Shown here: positions 56,116 to 64,000 of the stretch, piece after piece | How the letters are laid out: every line of letters begins with the position of its first letter | How positions within the stretch are numbered: the first letter of the stretch is position 1 | Origin: Variovorax paradoxus | GTDB taxonomy: Bacteria; Pseudomonadota; Gammaproteobacteria; Burkholderiales; Burkholderiaceae_C | Direction of reading: 5' to 3' | NCBI RefSeq assembly: GCF_009755665.1 | Contig: NZ_CP046622.1 | Span: 2,542,001 to 2,606,000 of the forward strand | Length of the DNA stretch: 64,000 nt | Program-made: the position numbers and the translations under genes | Notes under the pieces: model-generated | The model's database searches: none | What the model was told of the DNA's origin: nothing | Seen by the model: the letters and a program-made list of their open reading frames with translations, nothing else

Positions 56116-56448
56116 GTGCAGACACTTCAAAAGATTCAACCAGCGGACGCAAGCGAAAACATGGCTTCGGCGTTTTCAAGCGCAGAAAGCAACGTGCTGC
56201 CGCTCAAGCGGGAAGCAGCAACGGCCGTTCGAGAGATTGCAACGGGCTCCCACGCCCCGGTGGTGGTGGGGAGCATCTACCTCATCGGCGATGGCACACC
56301 CGAGAATCCGCTGCGAATCAACGTACCGGCACTGACCTCGGCCATCATCAACTCGATGACGAGCGCGAACTTCATGGCGCTTCAGAACGGCATTGCTGCT
56401 TGCAACAGCGCAGGTGCCACCGGCAGCATCGGAGCGGGTGGGGATTAA
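56116..56448 (+). CDS. Small 110-aa protein, candidate precursor peptide
   Basis: GTG 56116 follows AGGAG (56103-56107) with ideal spacing; the in-frame region upstream lacks such a signal. The first 45 residues are charged and helical (leader-like, with LPLKREAATAVREIA). The remainder is hydrophobic and Ser/Thr/Asn/Gly-rich, with one cysteine (Cys96) and ending ATGSIGAGGD. It contains several Asn, Asp, Pro and Thr residues that ligases and hydroxylases could modify (GDGTPENP, INVPALTS, AACNSAG). It lies between the ATP-grasp gene and three dioxygenases and abuts the first (stop 56446-56448, next start 56449). No known family is recognised; precursor function is inferred from context and size. 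Confidence 0.7.
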   Translation: MQTLQKIQPADASENMASAFSSAESNVLPLKREAATAVREIATGSHAPVVVGSIYLIGDGTPENPLRINVPALTSAIINSMTSANFMALQNGIAACNSAGATGSIGAGGD

Positions 56449-57060
56449 TTGTTCCCGAATCCGGTTCACATGGTCAGCGGCGGGATAGAGGTTTCGAAAA
56501 CCACTATCCCGCCCGAACTCATCCAGAGTTGCTTTTCTGTGTTCGAGACCGAGGAGCTCGAGTTGTCGTTCGACATCTACTCGAATGTCGGCGACGAAGA
56601 CAAAAGGCTGCGCAGGTCGAAGGAACTCAAGAGCCGCCAGCCCGAACGGTTCGCGCCGCTCTATCAGATGCTGGACGAATTCGTTCTTCAGTCGCTGTAC
56701 ACGCGCGGAGAGGGCTATTCGGGATCAGTTTCGCGGCAGCAATTCATGATCTATACCGAAGGCGCAGGGGCCGGGCTGCACGTCGACGATCAGTTCAAGC
56801 CGCCGCAGCAGTTCGGCCGCAACAAGTACGTCATGCACTTGCTCAACCAGTTTGCGGGCCTGCTGTACGTCAGCTCTGATGACCTGGAAGGCGGGGAACT
56901 GGTTTTTCCGACGCATGACGTCTCCGTGAAACCGCTGACGGGAACGCTGGTTGCGTTCCCCTCGAACTATCTTTTCCCGCATCTGGTGACGCCGGTGACA
57001 AGAGGGAAGCGAATCGCCATTGCACGGCACTACTATGTCAAAGATACGCCCGCTGTTTAA
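56449..57060 (+). CDS. 2-oxoglutarate/Fe(II) dioxygenase 1 (P4H-like)
   Basis: It encodes 203 residues from TTG 56449, directly after the stop of the small-protein gene with GGTGGGGA upstream; ATG 56470 is an alternative. The double-stranded beta-helix signature is complete: H111-V-D113 as the first two iron ligands, EGGELVFP in the middle, and H178 with Arg185 (FPHLVTPVTRGKR) for iron and 2-oxoglutarate. Family members hydroxylate peptidyl residues such as Pro, Asn or Asp. A candidate substrate is the peptide encoded just upstream. Confidence 0.8.
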   Translation: MFPNPVHMVSGGIEVSKTTIPPELIQSCFSVFETEELELSFDIYSNVGDEDKRLRRSKELKSRQPERFAPLYQMLDEFVLQSLYTRGEGYSGSVSRQQFMIYTEGAGAGLHVDDQFKPPQQFGRNKYVMHLLNQFAGLLYVSSDDLEGGELVFPTHDVSVKPLTGTLVAFPSNYLFPHLVTPVTRGKRIAIARHYYVKDTPAV

Positions 57061-57652
57061 CCCGTGCTTCACGGTGTCGACGCCAGACGGGCGCGACGGC
57101 ATCCGGACCAGGCACCTTGCCATTGAAGACTATCGGCAGGTCATCCAGGATGCCTGGAAGGCCAACCCGAAGCCTTCGAAGACATACAACACCGACCATG
57201 GCCGCGAGCGCGGCCGCATGAGTTTCGATGTCGACATGCCGGGCAAAGAAGCGCTTGTCGAAATTGTTCGCCAGCAGGTTGAAGCACTGGCCGGCGAGTA
57301 CAACTATGCGGGCCGAAACATCAGCCTCGCGTCCAGCCAGATACTGCTGTACTTCGAGGGCGCGGGCTGCCCCGTGCACTGCGACGATCAAGACCCGGCC
57401 GACAAGGACTATGGCTTGGGCACGGTCATGTTCAACTGGGCTAACCAACTGGTGGCGCTGCTCTATCTGTCCACCGAGGGCATCGACTTCGAAGGCGGCA
57501 AGCTCCACTTTCCCAACGCAAACCTGCAGATCGACGGCGTCGCCGGAAAACTGGTGACCTTCCCAGGGCACTTCAAGTACAAGCACGGCGTGACCGAGAT
57601 CCGGTCTGGCGCGCGGAGCTTGTTGCAGACCACCTGGAGGTTCGATCTGTGA
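57020..57652 (+). CDS. 2-oxoglutarate/Fe(II) dioxygenase 2
   Basis: It encodes 210 residues from ATG 57020 (AGGGAAG about 10 nt upstream), overlapping the previous gene by 41 bp; ATG 57035 would give 205. Iron ligands are H120-C-D122 (PVHCDDQD) and H189 (KYKHGVTEIRSGAR), with FEGGKLHFP between. It is clearly a paralogue of the flanking enzymes but divergent over the first 100 residues. This suggests a different site on the same substrate rather than a simple duplication. Confidence 0.8.
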   Translation: MHGTTMSKIRPLFNPCFTVSTPDGRDGIRTRHLAIEDYRQVIQDAWKANPKPSKTYNTDHGRERGRMSFDVDMPGKEALVEIVRQQVEALAGEYNYAGRNISLASSQILLYFEGAGCPVHCDDQDPADKDYGLGTVMFNWANQLVALLYLSTEGIDFEGGKLHFPNANLQIDGVAGKLVTFPGHFKYKHGVTEIRSGARSLLQTTWRFDL

Positions 57653-58302
57653 TCACCTACGCCGAGTCCATTCAAAAGCCGGACGCTGCCATCTTCCAGG
57701 GTGCTTGCGCCTTGCCTGTCGATTCCTGCGTGGCTCACATCGAGAGCCAGTTGCTTGCCAACGAATATCGCGTGCACGAGGTCTATGGCCGCGATGGCAA
57801 TTCAATCATCGATACGCGATACCGGGACAGCAAGGCCATCGTGCCCCGCCATGACGAGGAACTGGCGTTCCATATCTACGAGTCGGTCTACCAATATTTC
57901 CTGGCAAATTTTTCAGCGCATCCTTCAGACAGCCTCGTGCTCGCGCAGACCGAATTCTTCGCGTACGCGCCGGGCGTCGGTCTGAAAATGCACTCGGACG
58001 ACCATGCACGTGGAGCCGACGGCAGCATTTTGAAGCTGGACGTTCAACGCGGAATCACCGCCATCCTGTATCTCAATTCAGACTTTGACGGCGGAGAGAT
58101 CCACTTTCCAAAGCAGGGCCTTGAACTGCGACCGAGTACGGGAACGCTGGTCATCTTTCCGTCGAACAGAAATTTCCCGCATGAGGTGAGGCCGATCGTG
58201 CGCGGTCAGCGGTACTCGTACCAACGCATCTATGGCATTCTGAACGGACGGGCTGCAAGTTTTTTGACCACGAATGAGGCCTCCGAAGCCGCCACACGAT
58301 AG
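57649..58302 (+). CDS. 2-oxoglutarate/Fe(II) dioxygenase 3
   Basis: It encodes 217 residues from GTG 57649, overlapping dioxygenase 2 by 4 bp (GTGA), so the two are coupled. Ligands are H115-S-D117 (KMHSDDH), then DGGEIHFP, and H178 with Arg185 (FPHEVRPIVRGQR). The ligand spacing matches dioxygenase 1 closely. It is the last gene of the set. Confidence 0.82.
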   Translation: MITYAESIQKPDAAIFQGACALPVDSCVAHIESQLLANEYRVHEVYGRDGNSIIDTRYRDSKAIVPRHDEELAFHIYESVYQYFLANFSAHPSDSLVLAQTEFFAYAPGVGLKMHSDDHARGADGSILKLDVQRGITAILYLNSDFDGGEIHFPKQGLELRPSTGTLVIFPSNRNFPHEVRPIVRGQRYSYQRIYGILNGRAASFLTTNEASEAATR

Positions 58303-58639
58303 ATTCGTGATCACCCGGTTTGTGTATGACACGCGTTAGATGACGCCTCAGCTCAAGATTTCGCCGGCACGAGCGACGCCAATGTTCTGAGCTACCTTCG
58401 GGGGCTGTCAAAAGAGATAGTTGTCTAGGGATGCACTTCGTCGCACGCTAACGCAAATCCATGCGGGAGACGATTTCGAACAGAAGGCTGCCGCTGGGTT
58501 GATTGCGATTGTTCAGCCCCGCGGACGGCACTGTTGCTGCGGCCGGGCACTGGTTCCACTTCCATCCGGGCTCTTCAAGCGAGGCATTTCATCTCAAACA
58601 ATCACGACTTGAAAGCACGGCACCCATAAAGGATCTGTC
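58303..58639. other. No recognisable gene
   Basis: This 337-bp stretch separates the dioxygenase set from the AlpA gene. A reading frame of about 63 codons (58421-58612) has no ribosome binding site and an unfamiliar product. I find no intrinsic terminator after the dioxygenase genes. AAAGGATC before 58640 is the binding site for the next gene. Confidence 0.4.
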
Positions 58640-58897
58640 ATGCAACTCGAACACCATGTCGACCGCCGCGAAGTCGGTGCTCAGACCGTCGGTACACCTG
58701 CATTTTTTCGCATGGCTGACGTGATTCGCATCACCGCATTGAGTCGTGCGACCGTGTATCGAAGAATTGCCGAAGGCAAGTTCCCGCCGCCGGTCCATAT
58801 AGGAGGGCGGGCCTGCAGGTGGCCGCGCGCAGCGCTTCAGCAGTGGATTGACGATCCGGAGAGCTATTCGAACATACCTCAATCGCCAGCGCAGTGA
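58640..58897 (+). CDS. AlpA-family phage regulator
   Basis: It encodes 85 residues. A MerR-like winged helix-turn-helix is visible (FFRMADVIRITALSRATVYRR, then FPPPVHIGGRACRWPRAALQQW, cited in parts), as in AlpA excisionase/regulators of P4-type elements. ATG 58640 has AAAGGATC upstream. In the family AlpA controls integrase expression and excision. It lies next to the integrase with opposite orientation (convergent). Confidence 0.85.
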   Translation: MQLEHHVDRREVGAQTVGTPAFFRMADVIRITALSRATVYRRIAEGKFPPPVHIGGRACRWPRAALQQWIDDPESYSNIPQSPAQ

Positions 58898-59035
58898 GTG
58901 CAGTTGCCTGCGCGATCCGGTCGCCGCTAGGTCCGCACGCCCGTGAGGCAGGCGCCGGAATAGCCTCCTGTCCGCTAGCAGAGAAATGCGCCGGGCCTGG
59001 TTTCTAAGGCAGAAAAGCGATGAGCGCTCGTCGCC

Positions 59036-60277
59036 TCAAGCTGCCTTGAGCGCCATGACCTGCGCGCCGGCCGCAAGTTGGTCCAGATAGTCCGCCCAAC
59101 GCTGCATCATGTCTTTGCGCTTGTCCATGAATTCCGCCCGGTCGTAGGCTGCACCCAGCGGGCCGCTCTTGCCGTGCGCAAGCTGCGCCTCGATCACGTC
59201 AGGCTGGATGCCATGCAGTTGCTCTGCCATGACGGTGCGGGCCATCGCGCGAAACCCGTGCGCGGTCATCTCGTCGTTGGTGTATCCAAGCCTGCGCAAT
59301 GCGGCATTGACGGTGTTCTCGCTCATGGGGCGCTCTCCGGTACGGATGCTTGGGAAAACGTACCTGCCATGTCCGGTCAATGGATGCACAGCGTTCAGTG
59401 CCTCCAGTGCCTGCGTTGCCAGCGGGACGAGGTGAGGCCGGCCGTTGATCTTTTCGTGGAGCCTCCGTTTCATGTCCTGCGCCGGGATGGTGAGCATGGC
59501 CTTCTCGAAGTCGATCCAAGCCCATTCCATCGCGCGGATGTTGCCGGGCCGCTGGAAGAGGAGGGCGGACAGCAGGAGGGCGGCGCGGGTCATGGGTTGG
59601 CCGCCATACCCCTGGATCGCGCGCATCAACTCGCCGACCTTTTTCGGTTCCAGTACGGCGGCCATGCTCTTGGTGATCACAGGTCGTAGGGCGCCATGCA
59701 GATCGGGCGCCGGATTGCTTTCGCATCGACCGGTCTGGACGCCGTAGCGGAACACCTGGCCGGCGCACTGTCGCAAGGTATGCGCCGTCTCGATGACTCC
59801 ACGGGCTTCGATGCGCTTGAGCGCATGCAGGAGGTCCTTCGCGCGGATCGATGCGATGGGCTGTCGCCCCAGGTAGGGAAACAGGTCCTTTTCCATGATG
59901 CGCAGCCAGCGCTCAGAATAGGACGCGCTCCAGCTGCTGGCCTTGGTGGCGTGGAATTCCCTTGCCAGCGCCTCGAAGGTGTTGGCGGCCTCGGTGGCCC
60001 GGCACTGCTTTTCCGCGCGCCTGGCAGCGCTGGGATCGACGCCTTCGGCCAGCAGTTCGCGCGCCTTGTCGCGCCGTTGCCGGGCCTTGGCGAGCGAGAC
60101 TGCGGGGTAGACGCCGAGCGCGAGGGTCTTGGCCTTGCCGTGGAAGCGATAGTCCATGCGCCAGTACCTGCCCGCCGCCTTGACGCGCAGGTACATGCCG
60201 CCGCCATCGGCGTAGCGCTCGCCGATGGCGGCGCCCTTGTGCTTCACTTGCCTCACGAATGTGTCTGTCAGTGGCAT
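59036..60277 (-). CDS. P4-type tyrosine integrase
   Basis: It encodes 413 residues from ATG 60277, chosen because GGGGGA precedes it and the product begins MPLTDTFVRQVKHKG, as P4-type integrases do (DUF4102 N-terminal domain with YADGGGMYLRV). Catalytic residues are visible: Arg in QRPGNIRAMEW, HGFRAMART (H-x-x-R), LAHGKSG and the tyrosine of AAYDR. These enzymes integrate islands at tRNA genes. A tRNA-Arg lies about 180 bp upstream, exactly as expected. Confidence 0.92.
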   Translation of the reverse strand: MPLTDTFVRQVKHKGAAIGERYADGGGMYLRVKAAGRYWRMDYRFHGKAKTLALGVYPAVSLAKARQRRDKARELLAEGVDPSAARRAEKQCRATEAANTFEALAREFHATKASSWSASYSERWLRIMEKDLFPYLGRQPIASIRAKDLLHALKRIEARGVIETAHTLRQCAGQVFRYGVQTGRCESNPAPDLHGALRPVITKSMAAVLEPKKVGELMRAIQGYGGQPMTRAALLLSALLFQRPGNIRAMEWAWIDFEKAMLTIPAQDMKRRLHEKINGRPHLVPLATQALEALNAVHPLTGHGRYVFPSIRTGERPMSENTVNAALRRLGYTNDEMTAHGFRAMARTVMAEQLHGIQPDVIEAQLAHGKSGPLGAAYDRAEFMDKRKDMMQRWADYLDQLAAGAQVMALKAA

Positions 60278-60456
60278 GCTGATCCCCCGTGCTGTCGGTA
60301 CCTGGATCCAGGCCATGTGCAGGTACCTGTAGAAGTACCGACAAATTGCGAAGATTTAATGCTATGCCCCGACGCCGCGCGAGGCAAAGAAAACCCCGCC
60401 ACCCCTGTGAGAAGTGCGAGTTCTGAGTCAGCGTGAAGCTGCGAGAAATGGGGCAT

Positions 60457-60533
60457 TGGCCTGCCCGGAGGGGATCGAACCCCCGACAACCTGCTTAGAA
60501 GGCAGGTGCTCTATCCAACTGAGCTACGGGCAG
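60457..60533 (-). tRNA. tRNA-Arg (anticodon TCT)
   Basis: The minus strand folds as a complete tRNA. The 7-bp acceptor CTGCCCG/CGGGCAG pairs perfectly. The rest is a D-arm with GCTC, an anticodon stem CCTGC/GCAGG around loop CTTCTAA (anticodon TCT), the T-loop TTCGATC, discriminator G and an encoded CCA. It is intact. Its 3' end faces the integrase, so this end likely contains the attachment core. Confidence 0.95.
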
Positions 60534-60677
60534 ATTCCGGGCCGGACAGAGGCAGAACGAAAACACAGAAGGAATCTGGTTGCGTTTTCCCTCTGGCGCG
60601 GAAACATTGAGGGGAGGAGTTTAGCGCCTCGCGCTATGCGGTCGGTCGCACCGGAAAGCAGACGTTGCTAGCTATGT

Positions 60678-61572
60678 TCAGGGCGCTGCTGTTCCAAGCG
60701 CTGCTACCAGTGCATCGGCCAGGCCGCGCCCGGCGCTGCCGTCCTCATCAAGGCGCGGGTTGTAGATCGTGATCTCGAGGCCGGCCGCCTTACCGCTCGC
60801 CAAGGCAACCCGCAGCGCGGTCACCAGTTCGTTCCACAACAACCCGCCCGGCACACGAAAATCGACGGCCGGCATGAGGCCGTCGTCGAGGCAATCGGCG
60901 TCGAGATGGATGAAGAAGCCGTCCAGTTCTTCTCGCGTCAGGTGGTCGACCCGCTTTGCGCGCCGCAGCCTCGATGCCCATCGCGCGCACGGCGGGAAGG
61001 TCGATCGCCTTCAGTTCCTTGGGGAGCGGCTGGCTTCCGTACTCCTCCTGGTCCTTGTGGTCGCGATAGGCGAACGCGACAGCGTCTTCGGGGCGGACCA
61101 GGGGAGCGCGCGCTTCAATGTCGGTCAGGAGCGAAGGGCCGTAGCCGGTGACGAGAGCCAAGTCCATCGAGGCGCCTTCACCATTGGGTTCCGCCTCGGG
61201 CTGGAAGAAATCGGCGTTGCCGTCGATGAAGAAGAGGCCGTAGCGGCCGCGACGTCGAAACGCAAGCATCGACCCCAGCACGATCGTGCAATCGCCGCCC
61301 AGCACGACCGGGAATTCGCGCGCATCGAGCACCGCTTCAACCGCATCGGCGAGGCGGGGCGACCAGGCCGCAATGGCCCTGGCATTCAGGATGCCGGTTT
61401 CGGGGTCGGGCGCAGGGTCCTTCGCAGGCACTGCCAGCCGCTCGGCGCGCCGCGCATGGATGCGCTCCGCAAGACCGAGACCCAGTAGCCGCTCGGGCAA
61501 TCGCTCCACGCCGTCTGTCGCCAAGCCCAGCGTGGAAGGGGCTTCGAGAATTGCATAGGGACGTGTCGGCAT
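60678..61572 (-). pseudogene. Arginase/agmatinase-family gene with frameshift
   Basis: ATG 61572 has a strong GGAGG site. The first about 205 residues match the ureohydrolase family ([23 protein letters not shown] with metal-binding residues). At 60955-60957 (TTT) one extra base shifts the frame. In the other frame the protein continues as [40 protein letters not shown] (split here) to a stop at 60678, restoring the second metal motif HLDAD. With one base removed it would be a normal protein of about 297 residues. It is either a recent pseudogene or a sequencing error. Confidence 0.8.
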
Positions 61573-61651
61573 GGCGCCTCCGTAAGCGACGACCTCTTGC
61601 GGAGCAGTTTACTGGCCGATGCCCGGCGTGGGCAGCTGGGGCTCTTGGCTG

Positions 61652-61924
61652 TCAGCCCGGTCCTGCTGCGCGCGGGTGGCGAATCAAACTTGCCGCGGTC
61701 TCTTGAAGAACCAGCTGCCGATCCGGGTCGTTGCTCACATACGGGCTTGAAAGCAACTGAGCCATCAATTGATCGAAGTGATGCCTGACCCTTTCCGGGG
61801 CGGGGTGTGCCATGTACATCGCGCGCAGCATCGAAACGATCGCGCTGATCTGCGCGCCGAACACTTCGGATTCGCCGATGCGCCCTGCCGCCTCGGAAGC
61901 GATCCATTGATCTTCTAGGTTCAT
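61652..61924 (-). CDS. Small unknown protein
   Basis: It encodes 90 residues from ATG 61924; a GTG at 61945 would add seven. It is helical and acidic at the N-terminus (MNLEDQWIASEAAGRIGESE) with a segment VRHHFDQLMAQLLSSPYVSN. No signal peptide or membrane helix is present. It lies divergently to the autotransporter and 79 bp upstream of the arginase-family gene, possibly as one unit. The family is not recognised. Confidence 0.5.
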   Translation of the reverse strand: MNLEDQWIASEAAGRIGESEVFGAQISAIVSMLRAMYMAHPAPERVRHHFDQLMAQLLSSPYVSNDPDRQLVLQETAASLIRHPRAAGPG

Positions 61925-61945
61925 GTGGATGCCGCCGTTTTTCAC

Positions 61946-62313
61946 GGCCCTGATACGGGTGGGCTGGCGCTGTTCTGTTGTCGCTTTTGGCGCAGATCAG
62001 ACAATCAGCGATCAGTAAAAGTAGAACAAAGGAACTACATTTTAGCCCAAGTGGTGCTTAGAGGCACCTGCAAACCCTGCCAGCAACGTCACCGGATCGT
62101 TGGAACGGGTACTAAATCGCACCTTTGTGAACTAGTTAATGGAATGAGTTCAAAAGTTAACAATGATTAGGCCCAACCGGGCACTTGTTACATAAGCTCG
62201 CGCGCTCACGCTCGGCGCTCCGGCTCAGAGGGTTTGTTCGGCAATGCCCGGACTTCCTGCTCCTGATTGGTACAGCGCCACTCCACCGCGGCGGCGGACC
62301 AACCAGGAACATC
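61946..62313. other. Intergenic region before autotransporter
   Basis: No gene is recognised. 62005-62180 is AT-rich and should carry the autotransporter promoter; I cannot name a convincing -35/-10 pair. A long leader is likely. AGGA at about 62304 serves the autotransporter start. Confidence 0.4.
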
Positions 62314-64000
62314 ATGAACAAAGTATTTCGGATCGTGTGGAATGACGCGCTTGCAGCGTGGACGGTCGTCTCGGAGCTGAGCCGCGGTCACGCGAAGGCC
62401 AGCAGCGCCGCCAGCACGGCAGGCGCGGCGGTGGTCCTGGCTTTGGCAACCTTGTCCATGCCCGCAGCGGCGGATTGTGTGGCCGCGGGCGCGGCCATCA
62501 CATGCAGCACGGTCGGCGGAACGCAGGGCACAACGGTCGGAACCGGGCCAACCACGGCTGCCAACACCTCGGTGGATGTTCAGCCAGATGCGGAGATCAG
62601 GACGGGCAACAGCACCGCGATCAGCCTTGGCAACAATGCCGCCATCACGGTTCGCGGCGGCGCCACGGTCCAGAACATCTCCACGGGCGCAGACAGCCCA
62701 TACGGTGGCAGCATCGGCGCCAATACGATCGAGTTCAACAGCAACAGCACCCTCCTCATCGAGCGGAACGCCAACGTCTTTGCCGATGGAACCGCCGGCA
62801 ATTCGGAGGCCGTCAATCCGCTCGGTAGCGGCAACACGATCATCAATCACGGCACCGTGCGGTCGACCCATGCGGCGATCTGGTTCCAGGCGAACTCGGG
62901 CAACAACACCATCCTCAACACCGGCAGGATGGAAGCGGGCTATGTGGCGGGCGGCAGCAACCCCGGCACCGACACGGTGTTCGGCGCCAACGGCACCTCG
63001 GCGGTCGATTTCACCAACAAGGGCAGCGTCATCGGATCGCTCAACTTCGCCAACGGAAACGATGCCTTGCATGCCTTCACGGGCTCGTCGATCACCGGCC
63101 ACATCACTGGTGGCGACGGTGCCAATCTGCTCACGCTCGAGAGCGAAGATGGCGCGGCATCGACCTTTGCGCCCCTCTCTCTGAGCGGCTTCCAGACGCT
63201 GCAGAGCAATGCCGGCATCTGGACCTTCAATGTCTCGCTGCCGGGCTCGGGCATCACCAGCACGACCGTGAATGGCGGCACCCTGATCCTGGGTGCCAAC
63301 GCCAGCACCTACACGGGCAGCATGAATGTCGCAGCGGCGGGCGTCCTGCAGAGCACGGCGGAGTTCGCGCCTGGTGCGATCAGCAATGCAGGGCTGGTGC
63401 GCTTCGCCCAGCCGACCGACGCAACATACGCCGGGCTTGTCACCGGCTCCGGCGGCATCGAGAAGACCGGCGCGGGCGTGCTCACGCTGACCGCGGACCA
63501 GGCCTTCACTGGTCTCACCACCATTTCTGCGGGAACGCTGCAGCTTGGCAACGGCGGCACCTCGGGCAGCATCGTGGGCGACGTGGTGAACAACGCGACG
63601 CTGGCCGTCAACCGCTCGGATGCGCTGCTGCTCTCGGGCACCATCAGCGGCACGGGCTCGCTGGTGAAGCAAGGCGCGGGCACCACCACGCTCACAGCAG
63701 CCAACAGCTATGGCGGCGGCACCGCGCTCAAGGAAGGCCGATTGAATGTCGGCCACAACCTGGCGCTGGGCACCGGCACGCTGGCCATGGACGATGGCAC
63801 CACGCTCGGCTTCGTGGCCGACGGCCTGAACCTCGCCAACGCCATTGAGCTGACCGGCAACAACGATCCGGTCATCGACACCGGCGCCTTCAGCGAAACG
63901 CTCAGCGGCAACATCAGCGGCGGCGGCTTCATCACCAAGCTGGGCAGCGGCACGCTCACGCTCTCGGGCGCCAACACCCACACCGGCGCCACCAATGTGG
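62314..64000 (+). CDS. Autotransporter with ESPR and PATR repeats, 5' part
   Basis: The frame is open from ATG 62314 to the window end, giving 562 visible residues. It begins with an extended signal peptide region (MNKVFRIVWNDALAAWTVVS) followed by a hydrophobic core and cleavage near PAAA-DC (residue about 53). The passenger is a beta-helix: repeated GSGGIEKTGAGVLTLTA, GTGSLVKQGAGTTTLTAAN and GGGFITKLGSGTLTLSGAN units are the PATR motif. Type Va autotransporters carry such passengers to the surface for adhesion. The translocator domain lies beyond the window. Confidence 0.88.
   Translation, partial: MNKVFRIVWNDALAAWTVVSELSRGHAKASSAASTAGAAVVLALATLSMPAAADCVAAGAAITCSTVGGTQGTTVGTGPTTAANTSVDVQPDAEIRTGNSTAISLGNNAAITVRGGATVQNISTGADSPYGGSIGANTIEFNSNSTLLIERNANVFADGTAGNSEAVNPLGSGNTIINHGTVRSTHAAIWFQANSGNNTILNTGRMEAGYVAGGSNPGTDTVFGANGTSAVDFTNKGSVIGSLNFANGNDALHAFTGSSITGHITGGDGANLLTLESEDGAASTFAPLSLSGFQTLQSNAGIWTFNVSLPGSGITSTTVNGGTLILGANASTYTGSMNVAAAGVLQSTAEFAPGAISNAGLVRFAQPTDATYAGLVTGSGGIEKTGAGVLTLTADQAFTGLTTISAGTLQLGNGGTSGSIVGDVVNNATLAVNRSDALLLSGTISGTGSLVKQGAGTTTLTAANSYGGGTALKEGRLNVGHNLALGTGTLAMDDGTTLGFVADGLNLANAIELTGNNDPVIDTGAFSETLSGNISGGGFITKLGSGTLTLSGANTHTGATNV

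Noticed and set aside
58421..58612. Open stretch between the dioxygenase set and AlpA as a small gene.
   Set aside because: No ribosome binding site, no similarity I recognise, and unfavourable composition.
62206..63981. Long minus-strand open frame opposite the autotransporter.
   Set aside because: The plus strand has a clear ESPR signal peptide and PATR repeats; the minus frame is antisense noise.

Overview
This is GC-rich DNA that reads like a Burkholderiales genome, most likely Variovorax or a close Comamonadaceae relative. That assignment rests on the style of the flagellar proteins, the YD-repeat giants and the IS3 fragment; there is no rRNA or housekeeping marker to fix the species.

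Layout. (1) 1-7.6 kb: the 3' part of a giant RHS/YD-repeat toxin gene (RHS-1) with LysM, a variable C-terminal tip and an overlapping candidate immunity gene. (2) 7.6-11.1 kb: accessory debris. It holds a DEDD exonuclease, an ORF6N protein, a T6SS-immunity-like gene broken by an in-frame TAG, a truncated IS3 transposase, and a 70-bp perfect palindrome that looks like the two ends of an IS30-type element with nothing between. (3) 11.1-33.7 kb: one co-directional, mostly 1-4 bp overlapping operon for a flagellar-type type III export apparatus, basal body, rod, P/L rings and hook, in the order fliQ-fliR-flhB-flhA-flgF-flgG-flgA-flgH-flgI-flgB-flgC-fliE-fliF-fliG-like-fliH-fliI-fliJ-fliK-like-flgD-flgE-fliM-like-fliN-fliO-fliP-fliA-TPR. 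No filament, filament cap, hook-filament junction, stator or chemotaxis gene is in the window, and several rotor, ring and cap proteins are reduced or altered. (4) 33.7-34.8 kb: a convergent pair encoding a TPR protein and a small unknown protein. (5) 35.1-54.7 kb: a 19.1-kb gene for a roughly 6,366-residue RHS protein (RHS-2). It has twelve Ig-like repeats, a LysM domain and an HExxH-type C-terminal tip, and is followed by a zinc-ribbon plus L7/L12-like candidate immunity gene and a decayed rhs tip. (6) 55.0-58.3 kb: a tight set of an ATP-grasp ligase, a 110-aa small protein and three different 2-oxoglutarate/Fe(II) dioxygenases. This is the best candidate for an undescribed system, a peptide-modifying (RiPP-like) cluster. 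(7) 58.6-60.5 kb: an AlpA-type regulator and a P4-type integrase abutting a tRNA-Arg(TCT), the likely edge of an integrated island. (8) 60.5-64 kb: backbone-like genes, namely a frameshifted arginase-family gene, a small unknown gene and the 5' part of a large autotransporter.

How the parts may work together. The operon should build an export machine ending in a hook: the export gate, ATPase complex, rod, rings and hook are present and the FlhB autocleavage site is intact. Without filament or motor genes nearby it may act as a secretion device rather than a motility organelle. It is flanked on both sides by giant RHS toxins whose shared cores and divergent tips follow polymorphic-toxin logic. 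Whether the machine exports them is only a positional inference. The ATP-grasp/dioxygenase set lies between the RHS-2 toxin module and the integrase, so it may be part of the mobile cargo.
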